A program made the position numbers and the translations under genes. The notes beneath the pieces are model-generated. The model was not told where the DNA came from. It searched no databases and saw nothing but the letters and a program-made list of their open reading frames with translations. Positions 1 to 5,333 of a stretch of 5,333 nucleotides of DNA are shown here, piece after piece. The stretch spans positions 1 through 5,333 of the forward strand of contig JAEWHQ010000142.1 of the NCBI GenBank assembly GCA_023387715.1, in the 5' to 3' direction. The stretch comes from Pseudomonadota bacterium. GTDB lineage: Bacteria > Pseudomonadota > Alphaproteobacteria > Rhizobiales > Rhizobiaceae. Position 1 is the first letter of the stretch. Each line of letters opens with the position of its first letter.

Positions 1-1780
1 TCGTTTTGCTGAAGAAACCATGGATATTTATGCGCCGCTTGCTGGTCGCATGGGTATGCAGGATATGCGTGAAGAGCTGGAAGAGCTGGCTTTCCGTTAT
101 ATCAATCCGGAAGCGTGGCGGGCGGTGACGGATCGTTTAGCAGAACTTTTGGAAAAAAATCGCGGCATCCTGAAGAAGATTGAAGGCGATTTGTCCGAGC
201 TTTTTGCCGCCAACGGCATTAAAGCCAGCGTTAAAAGCCGGCAGAAAAAGCCTTGGTCAGTTTTCCGCAAGATGGAAACCAAGGCGCTGTCTTTCGAGCA
301 GCTCTCCGATATTTTCGGCTTTCGTGTCGTGGTTGATACGGTTGAAGATTGTTATCGCGCATTGGGTATCATCCACAGCACATGGTCGATGGTTCCGGGT
401 CGCTTTAAAGATTACATCTCAACGCCGAAACAGAACGATTACCGCTCTATTCACACCACCATTGTCGGGCCTTCGCGCCAGCGTGTAGAGTTGCAAATTC
501 GCACCCGCGCCATGGATGATGTGGCGGAATATGGTGTGGCGGCGCACTCGATTTATAAAGATCATGGCAGCGGCACACCAACCAGCGGCGGTAATTCTAT
601 TTCGATGGAAACTAACGCTTATGCATGGCTGCGCCAGACTATCGAAGCTTTGTCAGAAGGTGATAATCCGGAAGAATTTCTGGAACATACCAAGCTTGAA
701 CTGTTTCAGGATCAGGTTTTCTGTTTCACCCCTAAGGGCAGGCTGATTGCTTTGCCCCGTGGCGCAACCCCGATTGATTTTGCTTATGCGGTGCATACCG
801 ATGTGGGCGACAGCTGTGTGGGTGCCAAGGTTAATGGCCGTATCATGCCGCTGATGACCAAGTTGAAAAACGGCGATGAAGTGGAAATTATCCGCTCCAA
901 GGCGCAGGTGCCGCCTGCGGCGTGGGAATCGCTGGTTGCAACAGGTAAAGCCCGTTCGGCTATTCGCCGTGCGACCCGTTCGGCTGTGCGTAAGCAATAT
1001 TCCGGACTTGGTATGCGTATTCTGGAACGCGCTTTTGAGCGTGCCGGAAAACCGTTCAGCAAAGATATTTTAAAGCCCGGCTTGCCGCGTTTGGCGCGCA
1101 AGGATGTTGAGGACGTGCTCGCCTCGGTCGGTCGTGGTGAGTTGCCGTCTACTGATGTGGTGAAGGCTGTTTATCCTGATTATCAGGATACACGGGTGAC
1201 AAGCCAAACACCGCCGCAAACCGGTGAAAAAGGCTGGTTCAACATTCAAAATGCTGCCGGAATGATCTTTAAGGTTCCTGAAGGCGGTGCGGATGTTGAT
1301 GACGAAAAAAGCACAGCCAAATCAGGCAAAAAAGCGCTGCCTATTCGTGGTGCGAATTCTGATCTGCCCGTGCGCTTTGCGCCTGAAGGTGCAGTGCCAG
1401 GCGATCGTATTGTCGGTATTTTGCAGCCCGGTGCAGGGATCACTATTTATCCGATCCAGTCACCGGCATTGACGGCCTATGATGATCAGCCGGAGCGCTG
1501 GATTGATATCCGCTGGGATATTGACGGCGAAATGCATGAGAGATTTCCGGCACGTATCTCCATCTCGGCAATCAACTCGCCGGGTTCGCTGGCCGAAATC
1601 GCGCAGATTATCGCCGCTAATGATACCAATATCCACAATTTGTCGATGATCCGTAAGGCTCCGGACTTTACTGAACTGCTGATCGATGTAGAAGTCTGGG
1701 ATTTGAAACATCTCAACCGGATTATTTCACAACTTAAAGATAGCGCTTGCGTTTCCAGCGCCAGTCGCGTGAACGGATAG
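1..1780 (+). CDS. rsh: Bifunctional (p)ppGpp synthetase/hydrolase Rsh (RelA/SpoT family), 5' truncated by window edge
   Basis: This enzyme makes and degrades the stringent-response alarmones pppGpp/ppGpp in the cytoplasm. The reading frame is already open at base 2 (R-F-A-E-E-T before the Met at 20), so the start and nearly all of the N-terminal HD hydrolase domain lie upstream. Residues below are counted from the Met at 20. The synthetase domain spans about 60-185: a DIFGFRV segment, RFKD at 128-131 (bases 401-412), DYRSIHTT, and the ELQIRT segment with the catalytic Glu. RFKD is the RXKD form typical of bifunctional Rel/SpoT enzymes, whereas monofunctional RelA carries an acidic version. 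A TGS domain follows at about 233-295, with the conserved His of AYAVHTD at 259, then a helical region containing [11 protein letters not shown]. Next is a zinc-finger-like segment around 455-500 that keeps VPGDRIVG but has no cysteines, and a C-terminal ACT domain at about 510-582. The stop TAG lies 8 bases before pyrE. Family and role are secure. That the missing hydrolase half is active is inferred from the family. Confidence 0.96.
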   Translation, partial: RFAEETMDIYAPLAGRMGMQDMREELEELAFRYINPEAWRAVTDRLAELLEKNRGILKKIEGDLSELFAANGIKASVKSRQKKPWSVFRKMETKALSFEQLSDIFGFRVVVDTVEDCYRALGIIHSTWSMVPGRFKDYISTPKQNDYRSIHTTIVGPSRQRVELQIRTRAMDDVAEYGVAAHSIYKDHGSGTPTSGGNSISMETNAYAWLRQTIEALSEGDNPEEFLEHTKLELFQDQVFCFTPKGRLIALPRGATPIDFAYAVHTDVGDSCVGAKVNGRIMPLMTKLKNGDEVEIIRSKAQVPPAAWESLVATGKARSAIRRATRSAVRKQYSGLGMRILERAFERAGKPFSKDILKPGLPRLARKDVEDVLASVGRGELPSTDVVKAVYPDYQDTRVTSQTPPQTGEKGWFNIQNAAGMIFKVPEGGADVDDEKSTAKSGKKALPIRGANSDLPVRFAPEGAVPGDRIVGILQPGAGITIYPIQSPALTAYDDQPERWIDIRWDIDGEMHERFPARISISAINSPGSLAEIAQIIAANDTNIHNLSMIRKAPDFTELLIDVEVWDLKHLNRIISQLKDSACVSSASRVNG

Positions 1781-1782
1781 GA
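1779..1782 (+). promoter_or_regulatory. Ribosome binding site of pyrE, overlapping the rsh stop codon
   Basis: AGGA lies 6 bases before the ATG at 1789 and shares its first two bases with the rsh TAG stop at 1778-1780. This placement decides the pyrE start over the in-frame TTG at 1747, which would lie inside the rsh coding region. It also suggests that ribosomes finishing rsh can help start pyrE. Confidence 0.75.
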
Positions 1783-1788
1783 AAATAC

Positions 1789-2367
1789 ATGAATACCGAT
1801 GACGTTTTGGCCGTCTTTCGCGAGGCGGGCGGCATCCTTGAAGGCCATTTTATCCTCACCTCAGGTTTGCGCAGTCCGGTTTTCCTGCAAAAAGCACGCG
1901 TTTTTATGCATGCTGACAAGACAGAAAAACTTTGCAAAGCCTTGGCTGAAAAGATTAAAGCAGCCGATCTTGGCCCGATTGATTATGTGGTCGGCCCTGC
2001 AATCGGCGGTTTGATCCCGTCTTATGAAACATCGCGCCATTTGGGTGTGCCATCCGTTTGGGTCGAGCGTGAAAACGGTGTTTTCCGTCTGCGTCGCTTT
2101 GATGTGCCAAAAGGCGCGCGCGTTGTTATCGTGGAAGATATTGTGACAACTGGCCTTTCCATTCGTGAGACAATCGCTTGCATGGAAGATCTTGGTATTG
2201 AAGTGGTGGCTGCGGCTTGTATCGTTGATCGTTCAGCCGGTAAGGCCGATGTCGGTACACGCTTGATTGCATTGGCGGAATATGAGGTGTCTGCTTATCC
2301 GGCAGATGCTTTGCCGCCTGAGTTACAGGCCATTCCGGCTGTAAAACCGGGTAGCCGTAATATTTAA
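1789..2367 (+). CDS. pyrE: Orotate phosphoribosyltransferase PyrE
   Basis: PyrE joins orotate to PRPP to give orotidine 5'-monophosphate, the fifth step of de novo UMP synthesis, in the cytoplasm. The product is 192 residues, a normal length for the family. Visible motifs are: an N-terminal orotate-binding stretch of the F-x-L-T-S-G type around 21-26, ending in FLQK (32-35); VVGPAIGGL at 67-75; the flexible catalytic loop WVERENG followed by basic residues (RLRRF); and the PRPP-binding signature VEDIVTTG at 115-122, with the acidic pair E116-D117 and T120-T121-G122. The ATG at 1789 is chosen because a Shine-Dalgarno AGGA sits 6 bases upstream and because it leaves no overlap with rsh. The 8-base gap to rsh argues for one transcript, so pyrimidine synthesis and alarmone metabolism share expression here. 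No separate promoter is visible. Transcription probably ends at, or is reduced by, the hairpin 34 bases downstream. Confidence 0.96.
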   Translation: MNTDDVLAVFREAGGILEGHFILTSGLRSPVFLQKARVFMHADKTEKLCKALAEKIKAADLGPIDYVVGPAIGGLIPSYETSRHLGVPSVWVERENGVFRLRRFDVPKGARVVIVEDIVTTGLSIRETIACMEDLGIEVVAAACIVDRSAGKADVGTRLIALAEYEVSAYPADALPPELQAIPAVKPGSRNI

Positions 2368-2400
2368 GTACGGCATTTTTTACTAAAATATTGAAAACAA

Positions 2401-2432
2401 GAGTTGCGGGATAAAGATTTATCTCGCAATTC
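2401..2432 (+). terminator. Hairpin after pyrE, possible terminator or attenuator of rsh-pyrE
   Basis: Bases 2404-2415 (TTGCGGGATAAA) pair with 2418-2429 (TTTATCTCGCAA) with a single G.T wobble. Three further outer pairs (2401-2403 with 2430-2432) include another wobble. The two bases between the arms imply that the innermost A-T pairs open to form the loop. The stem is long but AT-rich at its tip, and the bases that follow (CCTTATGTT) are only moderately T-rich, so this is not a textbook intrinsic terminator. On the opposite strand the stem would be followed by a more T-rich stretch, but no gene runs leftward here. Its location between two functional blocks supports a transcript-end role. 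Confidence 0.4.
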
Positions 2433-2450
2433 CTTATGTTATCTGACAAA

Positions 2451-2479
2451 TTGCCAGAGTAATGGTACTTGTATTCAAT
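2451..2479 (+). promoter_or_regulatory. Weak candidate sigma70-type promoter for fnrN
   Basis: TTGCCA at 2451-2456 matches the -35 consensus at 5 of 6 positions. TTCAAT at 2474-2479 matches the -10 at 4 of 6, with a 17-base spacer. Transcription would start near 2486, giving a leader of about 40 bases. A match this loose can arise by chance. I propose it because it is the best-spaced pair in the pyrE-fnrN gap, and a regulator that must be present before oxygen falls is expected to have some constitutive promoter. Confidence 0.25.
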
Positions 2480-2494
2480 GAAAATAGCATCATT

Positions 2495-2511
2495 TTGTAA
2501 AAGTCATACAA
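2495..2511 (+). repeat. Short inverted repeat at the fnrN ribosome binding site
   Basis: TTGTA (2495-2499) and TACAA (2507-2511) form a 5-base inverted repeat around a 7-base spacer. The right arm runs into the AAGGG Shine-Dalgarno sequence at 2510-2514. It could be an operator half-site pair or a weak RNA hairpin limiting ribosome access. At this length it could also be coincidence. Confidence 0.3.
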
Positions 2512-2524
2512 GGGTCAGTAAATA

Positions 2525-3289
2525 GTGTCTTCAGCTCTTCCATGTCATTCAGCCGAAAAACCAAAACGTGAAACATGCAGCATCTGTGCAGATTGCTGTG
2601 TGCGTCATCTTGCGGTTTGTGCAGCTTTGGATGGCGACGAGCTTGATGCACTGGAAGCGATTATGAGCGCGAAGCAGCTCGGCGCCAATGAAATGCTGGT
2701 GGAAGAGGGGCAGGCCAAAACCCGCGTCTATAGTTTAACCTCCGGCATGTTGCGCCTTTATACATCGCTGCCCGATGGCCGCCGTCAGATTTCAGGTTTT
2801 TTGTTTCCCGGCGGTTATCTGGGGCTTGCGGATAATGAGGTTCATTCGCAAACAGTGGAAGCGGTTGTGCCTTCGGTTTTGTGCTCGTTTTCAGACCGCG
2901 AGATGGATGCTCTGATGGAGCGCTATCCGCAGTTGAAAGAGCGCCTTTACGAAATGACCAAATTTGCGCTGCGTCAGGCGCATGATAATCAGATGATCCT
3001 CGGCCGCCTGGCACCGGTGGAAAAACTGGCAAGCTTTTTGCTGCTTTTGGCCAACCGTCCGCAGGCAGAAACGACAAGCAATCCGGTGCATCTGGCGATG
3101 AACCGTACCGATATTGCTGATTATTTAGGGCTCACGATTGAAACAGTCAGCCGCAGCTTTACCAAGCTGAAGACGCAGGGACTCATCCGCCTCATTGATG
3201 CCAACACGGTCGAGATTACTTCTTACCGCTCATTGGCTGCTGTAGCAGGGTTGGATATTACCCATCTGATGAGCACCGCGAACGCTTGA
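2525..3289 (+). CDS. fnrN: FnrN-type Crp/Fnr family oxygen-sensing transcriptional regulator
   Basis: This is a DNA-binding activator/repressor that senses oxygen through an Fe-S cluster and controls microaerobic and anaerobic genes. It has 254 residues and starts at GTG 2525, with AAGGG 10 bases upstream; the next in-frame ATG lies beyond the cysteine cluster and would delete it. Cysteines occur at 18, 21, 24, 25 and 32. C21-x2-C24-x7-C32 is the FnrN spacing (E. coli FNR has x5 in the last gap), and C120, in the context VLCSF, matches the fourth ligand, FNR C122. A cNMP-type beta-roll covers about 35-135, then a long dimerisation helix and a winged helix-turn-helix at about 165-238. The recognition helix reads LTIETVSRS, with E206, S209 and R210 in the E-x2-S-R pattern that reads TTGAT half-sites. 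The next gene carries exactly such a site. No anaerobox is visible in front of fnrN itself. A FixK role is unlikely because FixK proteins lack the N-terminal cysteines. Confidence 0.93.
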   Translation: MSSALPCHSAEKPKRETCSICADCCVRHLAVCAALDGDELDALEAIMSAKQLGANEMLVEEGQAKTRVYSLTSGMLRLYTSLPDGRRQISGFLFPGGYLGLADNEVHSQTVEAVVPSVLCSFSDREMDALMERYPQLKERLYEMTKFALRQAHDNQMILGRLAPVEKLASFLLLLANRPQAETTSNPVHLAMNRTDIADYLGLTIETVSRSFTKLKTQGLIRLIDANTVEITSYRSLAAVAGLDITHLMSTANA

Positions 3290-3352
3290 TCGCTCCGGCA
3301 GTATTTGTTTCCCCACAGATTAATTATATTTAATATTATTGCGTCTGCATGA

Positions 3353-3366
3353 TTGATTATGATCAA
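3353..3366 (+). promoter_or_regulatory. Perfect FNR/FixK box (anaerobox) upstream of hemN
   Basis: TTGAT-TATG-ATCAA matches the consensus TTGAT-N4-ATCAA at all ten specified positions. It lies 63 bases after the fnrN stop and directly downstream of a very AT-rich stretch (about 3321-3340) that could act as an UP-like element. The adjacent FnrN is the obvious ligand, but other Crp/Fnr proteins such as FixK or NnrA-type regulators recognise the same or similar sites, so the sequence alone does not settle which one binds. Confidence 0.92.
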
Positions 3367-3388
3367 TGCTGATTATGTTCGCGCTGGC

Positions 3389-3394
3389 TACTAT
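3389..3394 (+). promoter_or_regulatory. Predicted -10 element of the anaerobox-dependent hemN promoter
   Basis: TACTAT matches the -10 consensus TATAAT at 4 of 6 positions. Exactly 22 bases separate it from the anaerobox, which places the box centre at about -41.5 if transcription starts near 3401. That is the class II FNR-activated promoter geometry, in which the activator overlaps the -35 region and no -35 hexamer is needed. The resulting leader before hemN would be about 197 bases. Confidence 0.7.
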
Positions 3395-3488
3395 CATCAC
3401 ATAGTTTCCCTGATTGCAGGAAATTGAATCCGGCGTTGATACATCATTACTGCCGGAAAGGATTTTTATAGTCTGTACGAGGCTGGTG

Positions 3489-3596
3489 ATGACATTCTGG
3501 GCTGCCATGATTTTCATAAATCTTCTTGGGTTCTCCGTGCTTAGCTTTGGTCATCCGGTGCCTTTACTGGCAAGGGTCAAGAAGTCGGTGCGCTAA
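3489..3596 (+). CDS. Candidate 35-residue membrane microprotein or leader peptide upstream of hemN
   Basis: I do not recognise this peptide. It starts at ATG 3489 with GAGG 6 bases upstream (3479-3482), a better-placed ribosome site than hemN's own. Residues 1-21 are strongly hydrophobic and aromatic (F, W, I, L), enough for one membrane-spanning segment. The remainder ends in a basic tail (R-V-K-K-S-V-R), which by the positive-inside rule would stay in the cytoplasm. The stop TAA (3594-3596) is followed by a single base and then the hemN ATG, the arrangement expected for translational coupling. The frame stays open upstream to a TTG at 3414, but that version has no clear ribosome site. It would be transcribed from the anaerobox promoter, so it should be made only at low oxygen. 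It may instead be a chance open frame in the hemN leader, and hydrophobic frames are easy to obtain by chance at this size. Confidence 0.35.
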   Translation: MTFWAAMIFINLLGFSVLSFGHPVPLLARVKKSVR

Positions 3597-3597
3597 G

Positions 3598-4935
3598 ATG
3601 CAAGAAGAAATCGTCCGTCATTATGCTTCGTTGGCTGTTCCTAGATATACATCTTATCCGACAGCCGCAGATTTTACGCAGCAGGTCACGCCAACACATA
3701 TGAGCAGCTGGCTGCGCCAATTGGGGCCGCAAGAAGCTGTTTCACTTTATTTGCATATTCCTTATTGCCGTCAGCTTTGCCATTATTGCGGTTGTCATGC
3801 GAAGGTCGCGCGCCGTGATGATGTGATCGATAATTTTGTGCAGGATTTACTGGCCGAAATCCACCTTGTCGGCCGGCATTTGTCATCACGTCCTCAAGTC
3901 AAGCATTTGCATTGGGGCGGCGGTACACCTTCTATTTTACATGCGCAGCAGTTTGAAAAAATTATTGCTGCATTGCGTGGGCATTTTGATTTTGATCCGC
4001 AGATGGAACATGCCATCGAGCTTGATCCGCGCACAGTCACGGCTGAACTGACCAAAGTACTGGCCGCACAGGGCGTAAACCGTGCTTCACTGGGCGTGCA
4101 GGATGTTGATCCGGAAGTTCAGAAAGCTATCGGGCGTGTGCAGCCATTATCTGTAGTAAAACAGGCGGTGGATAATCTGCGTGGTGCCGGCATTGAACGG
4201 ATTAACTTCGATCTTATTTACGGTCTGCCTTTGCAGACAGAAGAAACATTGCGTCAGACATGTCAGAGCGTGCGTGAATTTGCACCTGATCGTATTGCTT
4301 TTTACGGTTATGCACATCTGCCGCAGCGCCGCGCCAATCAGCGTTTGATTGATAATGCCGCGCTGCCGGATGCAGATGCGCGCTATGCACAGGCAGCCGT
4401 TGTGCGCCAGTGTTTTACAGATTTCGGCTATGAGGAAATCGGCATAGATCACTTTGCCTTATCCGATGATCCTTTGGCTGTTTCAGCACGGGAAGGGCGG
4501 TTAAACCGCAATTTCCAAGGTTACACAGATGACAACTGCCCAACTTTGATTGGCTTCGGACCTTCATCTATTTCACAATTCTGGGGCGGTTTTGCGCAAA
4601 ATATATCCGATATTAAACAATATGGCCTCTCTGTCAGAGAGGGTCGACTGGCGACGCTGCGTGGGCATATTATGCGCGATCGAGATCGCACTCGTGCTGA
4701 CGTTATATTGGCACTGATGTGCAATTTTCAGGCAGATCTGAACAAGCTGGCCTTAGGTGTTGATTTTTCAGATGAAATGGCTCTATTACGGCCATTGATT
4801 GCTGATGGTATCGTGACTGTCAGAGATGGCATCGTGGCAATGTCGCGTCAAAGACGACAGCTTATTCGGCCAGTTGCTGCAATATTTGATGAATTCCGCA
4901 GGGGAAATGTTCACGGCTTTAGCTTCGCCGTTTGA
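3598..4935 (+). CDS. hemN: Oxygen-independent coproporphyrinogen III dehydrogenase HemN (radical SAM)
   Basis: HemN oxidatively decarboxylates coproporphyrinogen III to protoporphyrinogen IX in heme synthesis without oxygen, using S-adenosylmethionine and a [4Fe-4S] cluster in the cytoplasm. The product has 445 residues, close to the 457 of E. coli HemN. The N-terminal signature VPRYTSYPTA (14-23) is typical of true HemN and argues against the heme chaperone HemW. The radical SAM motif C-x3-C-x2-C-x-C lies at C57, C61, C64 and C66, and GGGTP, the SAM-binding glycine motif, at 107-111. The strand segments ELDPRTV and INFDLIYGLP follow in normal order, and a C-terminal HemN domain covers roughly the last 110 residues. 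The ATG at 3598 is chosen because it starts just before the conserved N-terminus. The in-frame TTG at 3526 would add 24 unrelated residues. Its own Shine-Dalgarno is poor (AAGAAG, 13 bases away). Low-oxygen control by FnrN is inferred from the upstream box. Confidence 0.96.
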   Translation: MQEEIVRHYASLAVPRYTSYPTAADFTQQVTPTHMSSWLRQLGPQEAVSLYLHIPYCRQLCHYCGCHAKVARRDDVIDNFVQDLLAEIHLVGRHLSSRPQVKHLHWGGGTPSILHAQQFEKIIAALRGHFDFDPQMEHAIELDPRTVTAELTKVLAAQGVNRASLGVQDVDPEVQKAIGRVQPLSVVKQAVDNLRGAGIERINFDLIYGLPLQTEETLRQTCQSVREFAPDRIAFYGYAHLPQRRANQRLIDNAALPDADARYAQAAVVRQCFTDFGYEEIGIDHFALSDDPLAVSAREGRLNRNFQGYTDDNCPTLIGFGPSSISQFWGGFAQNISDIKQYGLSVREGRLATLRGHIMRDRDRTRADVILALMCNFQADLNKLALGVDFSDEMALLRPLIADGIVTVRDGIVAMSRQRRQLIRPVAAIFDEFRRGNVHGFSFAV

Positions 4936-4989
4936 GCTGGACTTGTGGGGTAGCCGGCCCGTGCATTTATGCGGGGGGAGCGGCAATGG

Positions 4990-5030
4990 GCATCGCACTC
5001 AGTGGGGGCTGAGTGCGATGCTTTCATTTT
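4990..5030 (+). terminator. Rho-independent terminator of hemN
   Basis: A perfect 13-base-pair stem (4990-5002 with 5009-5021) encloses the loop TGGGGG and is followed by TTTCATTTT at 5022-5030. It begins 54 bases after the hemN stop. Read leftward there is no T-tract after the stem, so it terminates the plus strand mainly, although the convergent transporter gene ends only 12 bases to its right and its transcript would also meet the hairpin. Confidence 0.9.
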
Positions 5031-5041
5031 AAGTGCTTATT

Positions 5042-5333
5042 TCAGGCTTTGTGTTTATGTAGTTTCGGCAGGAAAATGGCTGTAAGTCCCAGTGCTGGCA
5101 GGAACGAGCAGACATGATAAACATATTCAATGCTTTTTGCGTCCGCTACAATACCTAAGAGCGCTGCCGCAATACCGGCAATACCAAAGGCAAAGCCGAA
5201 GAAAAGACCTGAAACCATACCCACACGACCCGGCAATAATTCCTGCGCAAAAACGATAATCGCAGGAAAAGCTGAGGCCAGCACAAAGCCGATTACCATT
5301 GTCAGCACGGATGTCAGCGGCAGGTTGGCATAA
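5042..5333 (-). CDS. C-terminal part of an Fsr-like major facilitator superfamily transporter, cut by window edge
   Basis: About 96 C-terminal residues are visible. The frame stays open to the window edge past the GTG at 5308, so that codon is internal and the true start lies to the right. The sequence resembles the end of fosmidomycin-resistance (Fsr) type inner-membrane efflux proteins: the segment FAQELLPGRVG, then a Gly- and Phe-rich helix GLFFGFAFGIAG running into AALLGIVAD, then SIEYVYHVCSFLP. Three hydrophobic helices can be seen, fitting the last three of a 12-helix MFS protein, and the protein ends in a short basic, His-rich tail (KLHKHKA). It converges on hemN, with the two stops separated by 106 bases that hold the hemN terminator, so it is not part of the low-oxygen unit. 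The natural substrate is unknown; drug efflux is only a family-level guess. Confidence 0.85.
   Translation of the reverse strand, partial: YANLPLTSVLTMVIGFVLASAFPAIIVFAQELLPGRVGMVSGLFFGFAFGIAGIAAALLGIVADAKSIEYVYHVCSFLPALGLTAIFLPKLHKHKA

Noticed and set aside
1172..1190. Inverted repeat TATCCTGA-N3-TCAGGATA in rsh
   Set aside because: It is an 8-base repeat within codons for Y-P-D-Y-Q-D, far from any gene boundary; most simply explained by repeated similar codons.
2126..2449. 107-codon minus-strand frame across the pyrE end and the following gap
   Set aside because: It is mostly antisense to the PRPP-binding part of pyrE, reads through the hairpin, and has no family-like motif.
2661..3077. 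138-codon open frame on the minus strand inside fnrN
   Set aside because: It lies entirely within a well-supported gene, has low-complexity Pro/Ala/Ser composition and no recognisable domain.
3320..3517. 65-codon minus-strand frame over the hemN promoter region
   Set aside because: It would encode protein across a perfect anaerobox and an AT-rich promoter region, and its composition (Ile, Asn, Ser rich) reflects AT-rich non-coding DNA.
3526..3597. N-terminal extension of hemN from TTG 3526
   Set aside because: The 24 extra residues do not resemble HemN, there is no good ribosome site, and the conserved N-terminus begins just after ATG 3598.
4945..4980. GC-rich possible second hairpin between the hemN stop and its terminator
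   Set aside because: Pairing needs a two-base bulge and a two-base loop; not stable enough to call.
4826..5032. 68-codon plus-strand frame overlapping the hemN end
   Set aside because: It is out of frame with hemN and runs through the terminator stem and T-tract.

Overview
The window reads as a chromosomal segment of an alphaproteobacterium of the Hyphomicrobiales, most likely Brucellaceae (Brucella/Ochrobactrum/Pseudochrobactrum relatives). This rests on three things: the protein character of the Rsh and PyrE products, a rsh-pyrE gene pair that abuts as in this order, and an FnrN-type rather than enterobacterial FNR-type cysteine spacing in the regulator. Base composition looks moderate (judged by eye, not counted), which would suit a lower-GC member such as Pseudochrobactrum better than Brucella itself. 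The genus is inference.

Layout, left to right. (1) Positions 1-1780: 3' part of rsh, the bifunctional (p)ppGpp synthetase/hydrolase, entering the window just after its HD hydrolase domain. (2) 1789-2367: pyrE, 8 bases downstream and almost certainly cotranscribed. (3) 2368-2524: a 157-base gap with a strong hairpin and a weak candidate promoter. (4) 2525-3289: an FNR/FnrN-type oxygen-sensing regulator with a full set of Fe-S cysteines and an FNR-type recognition helix. (5) 3290-3597: a 308-base regulatory region with a perfect TTGAT-N4-ATCAA anaerobox, a correctly spaced -10 element, and a candidate 35-residue membrane microprotein ending one base before hemN. (6) 3598-4935: hemN, the oxygen-independent coproporphyrinogen III dehydrogenase, followed by a textbook intrinsic terminator. 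(7) 5042-5333, minus strand: the C-terminal end of an Fsr-like major facilitator transporter, convergent with hemN and cut by the window edge.

How the genes work together: the first two belong to the housekeeping/stringent block (alarmone metabolism, UMP synthesis). The next two form a small low-oxygen heme module: FnrN senses oxygen through its Fe-S cluster and, when active, should bind the anaerobox and switch on hemN, so that heme synthesis continues when the oxygen-dependent enzyme HemF lacks its substrate. The sequence supports this on both sides: the regulator has the residues that read TTGAT, and the box-to--10 spacing is exactly that of a class II FNR-activated promoter.

I see no radically new system, mobile element, CRISPR array or RNA gene. 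The least ordinary item is the possible microprotein or leader peptide in front of hemN, which may control hemN translation.
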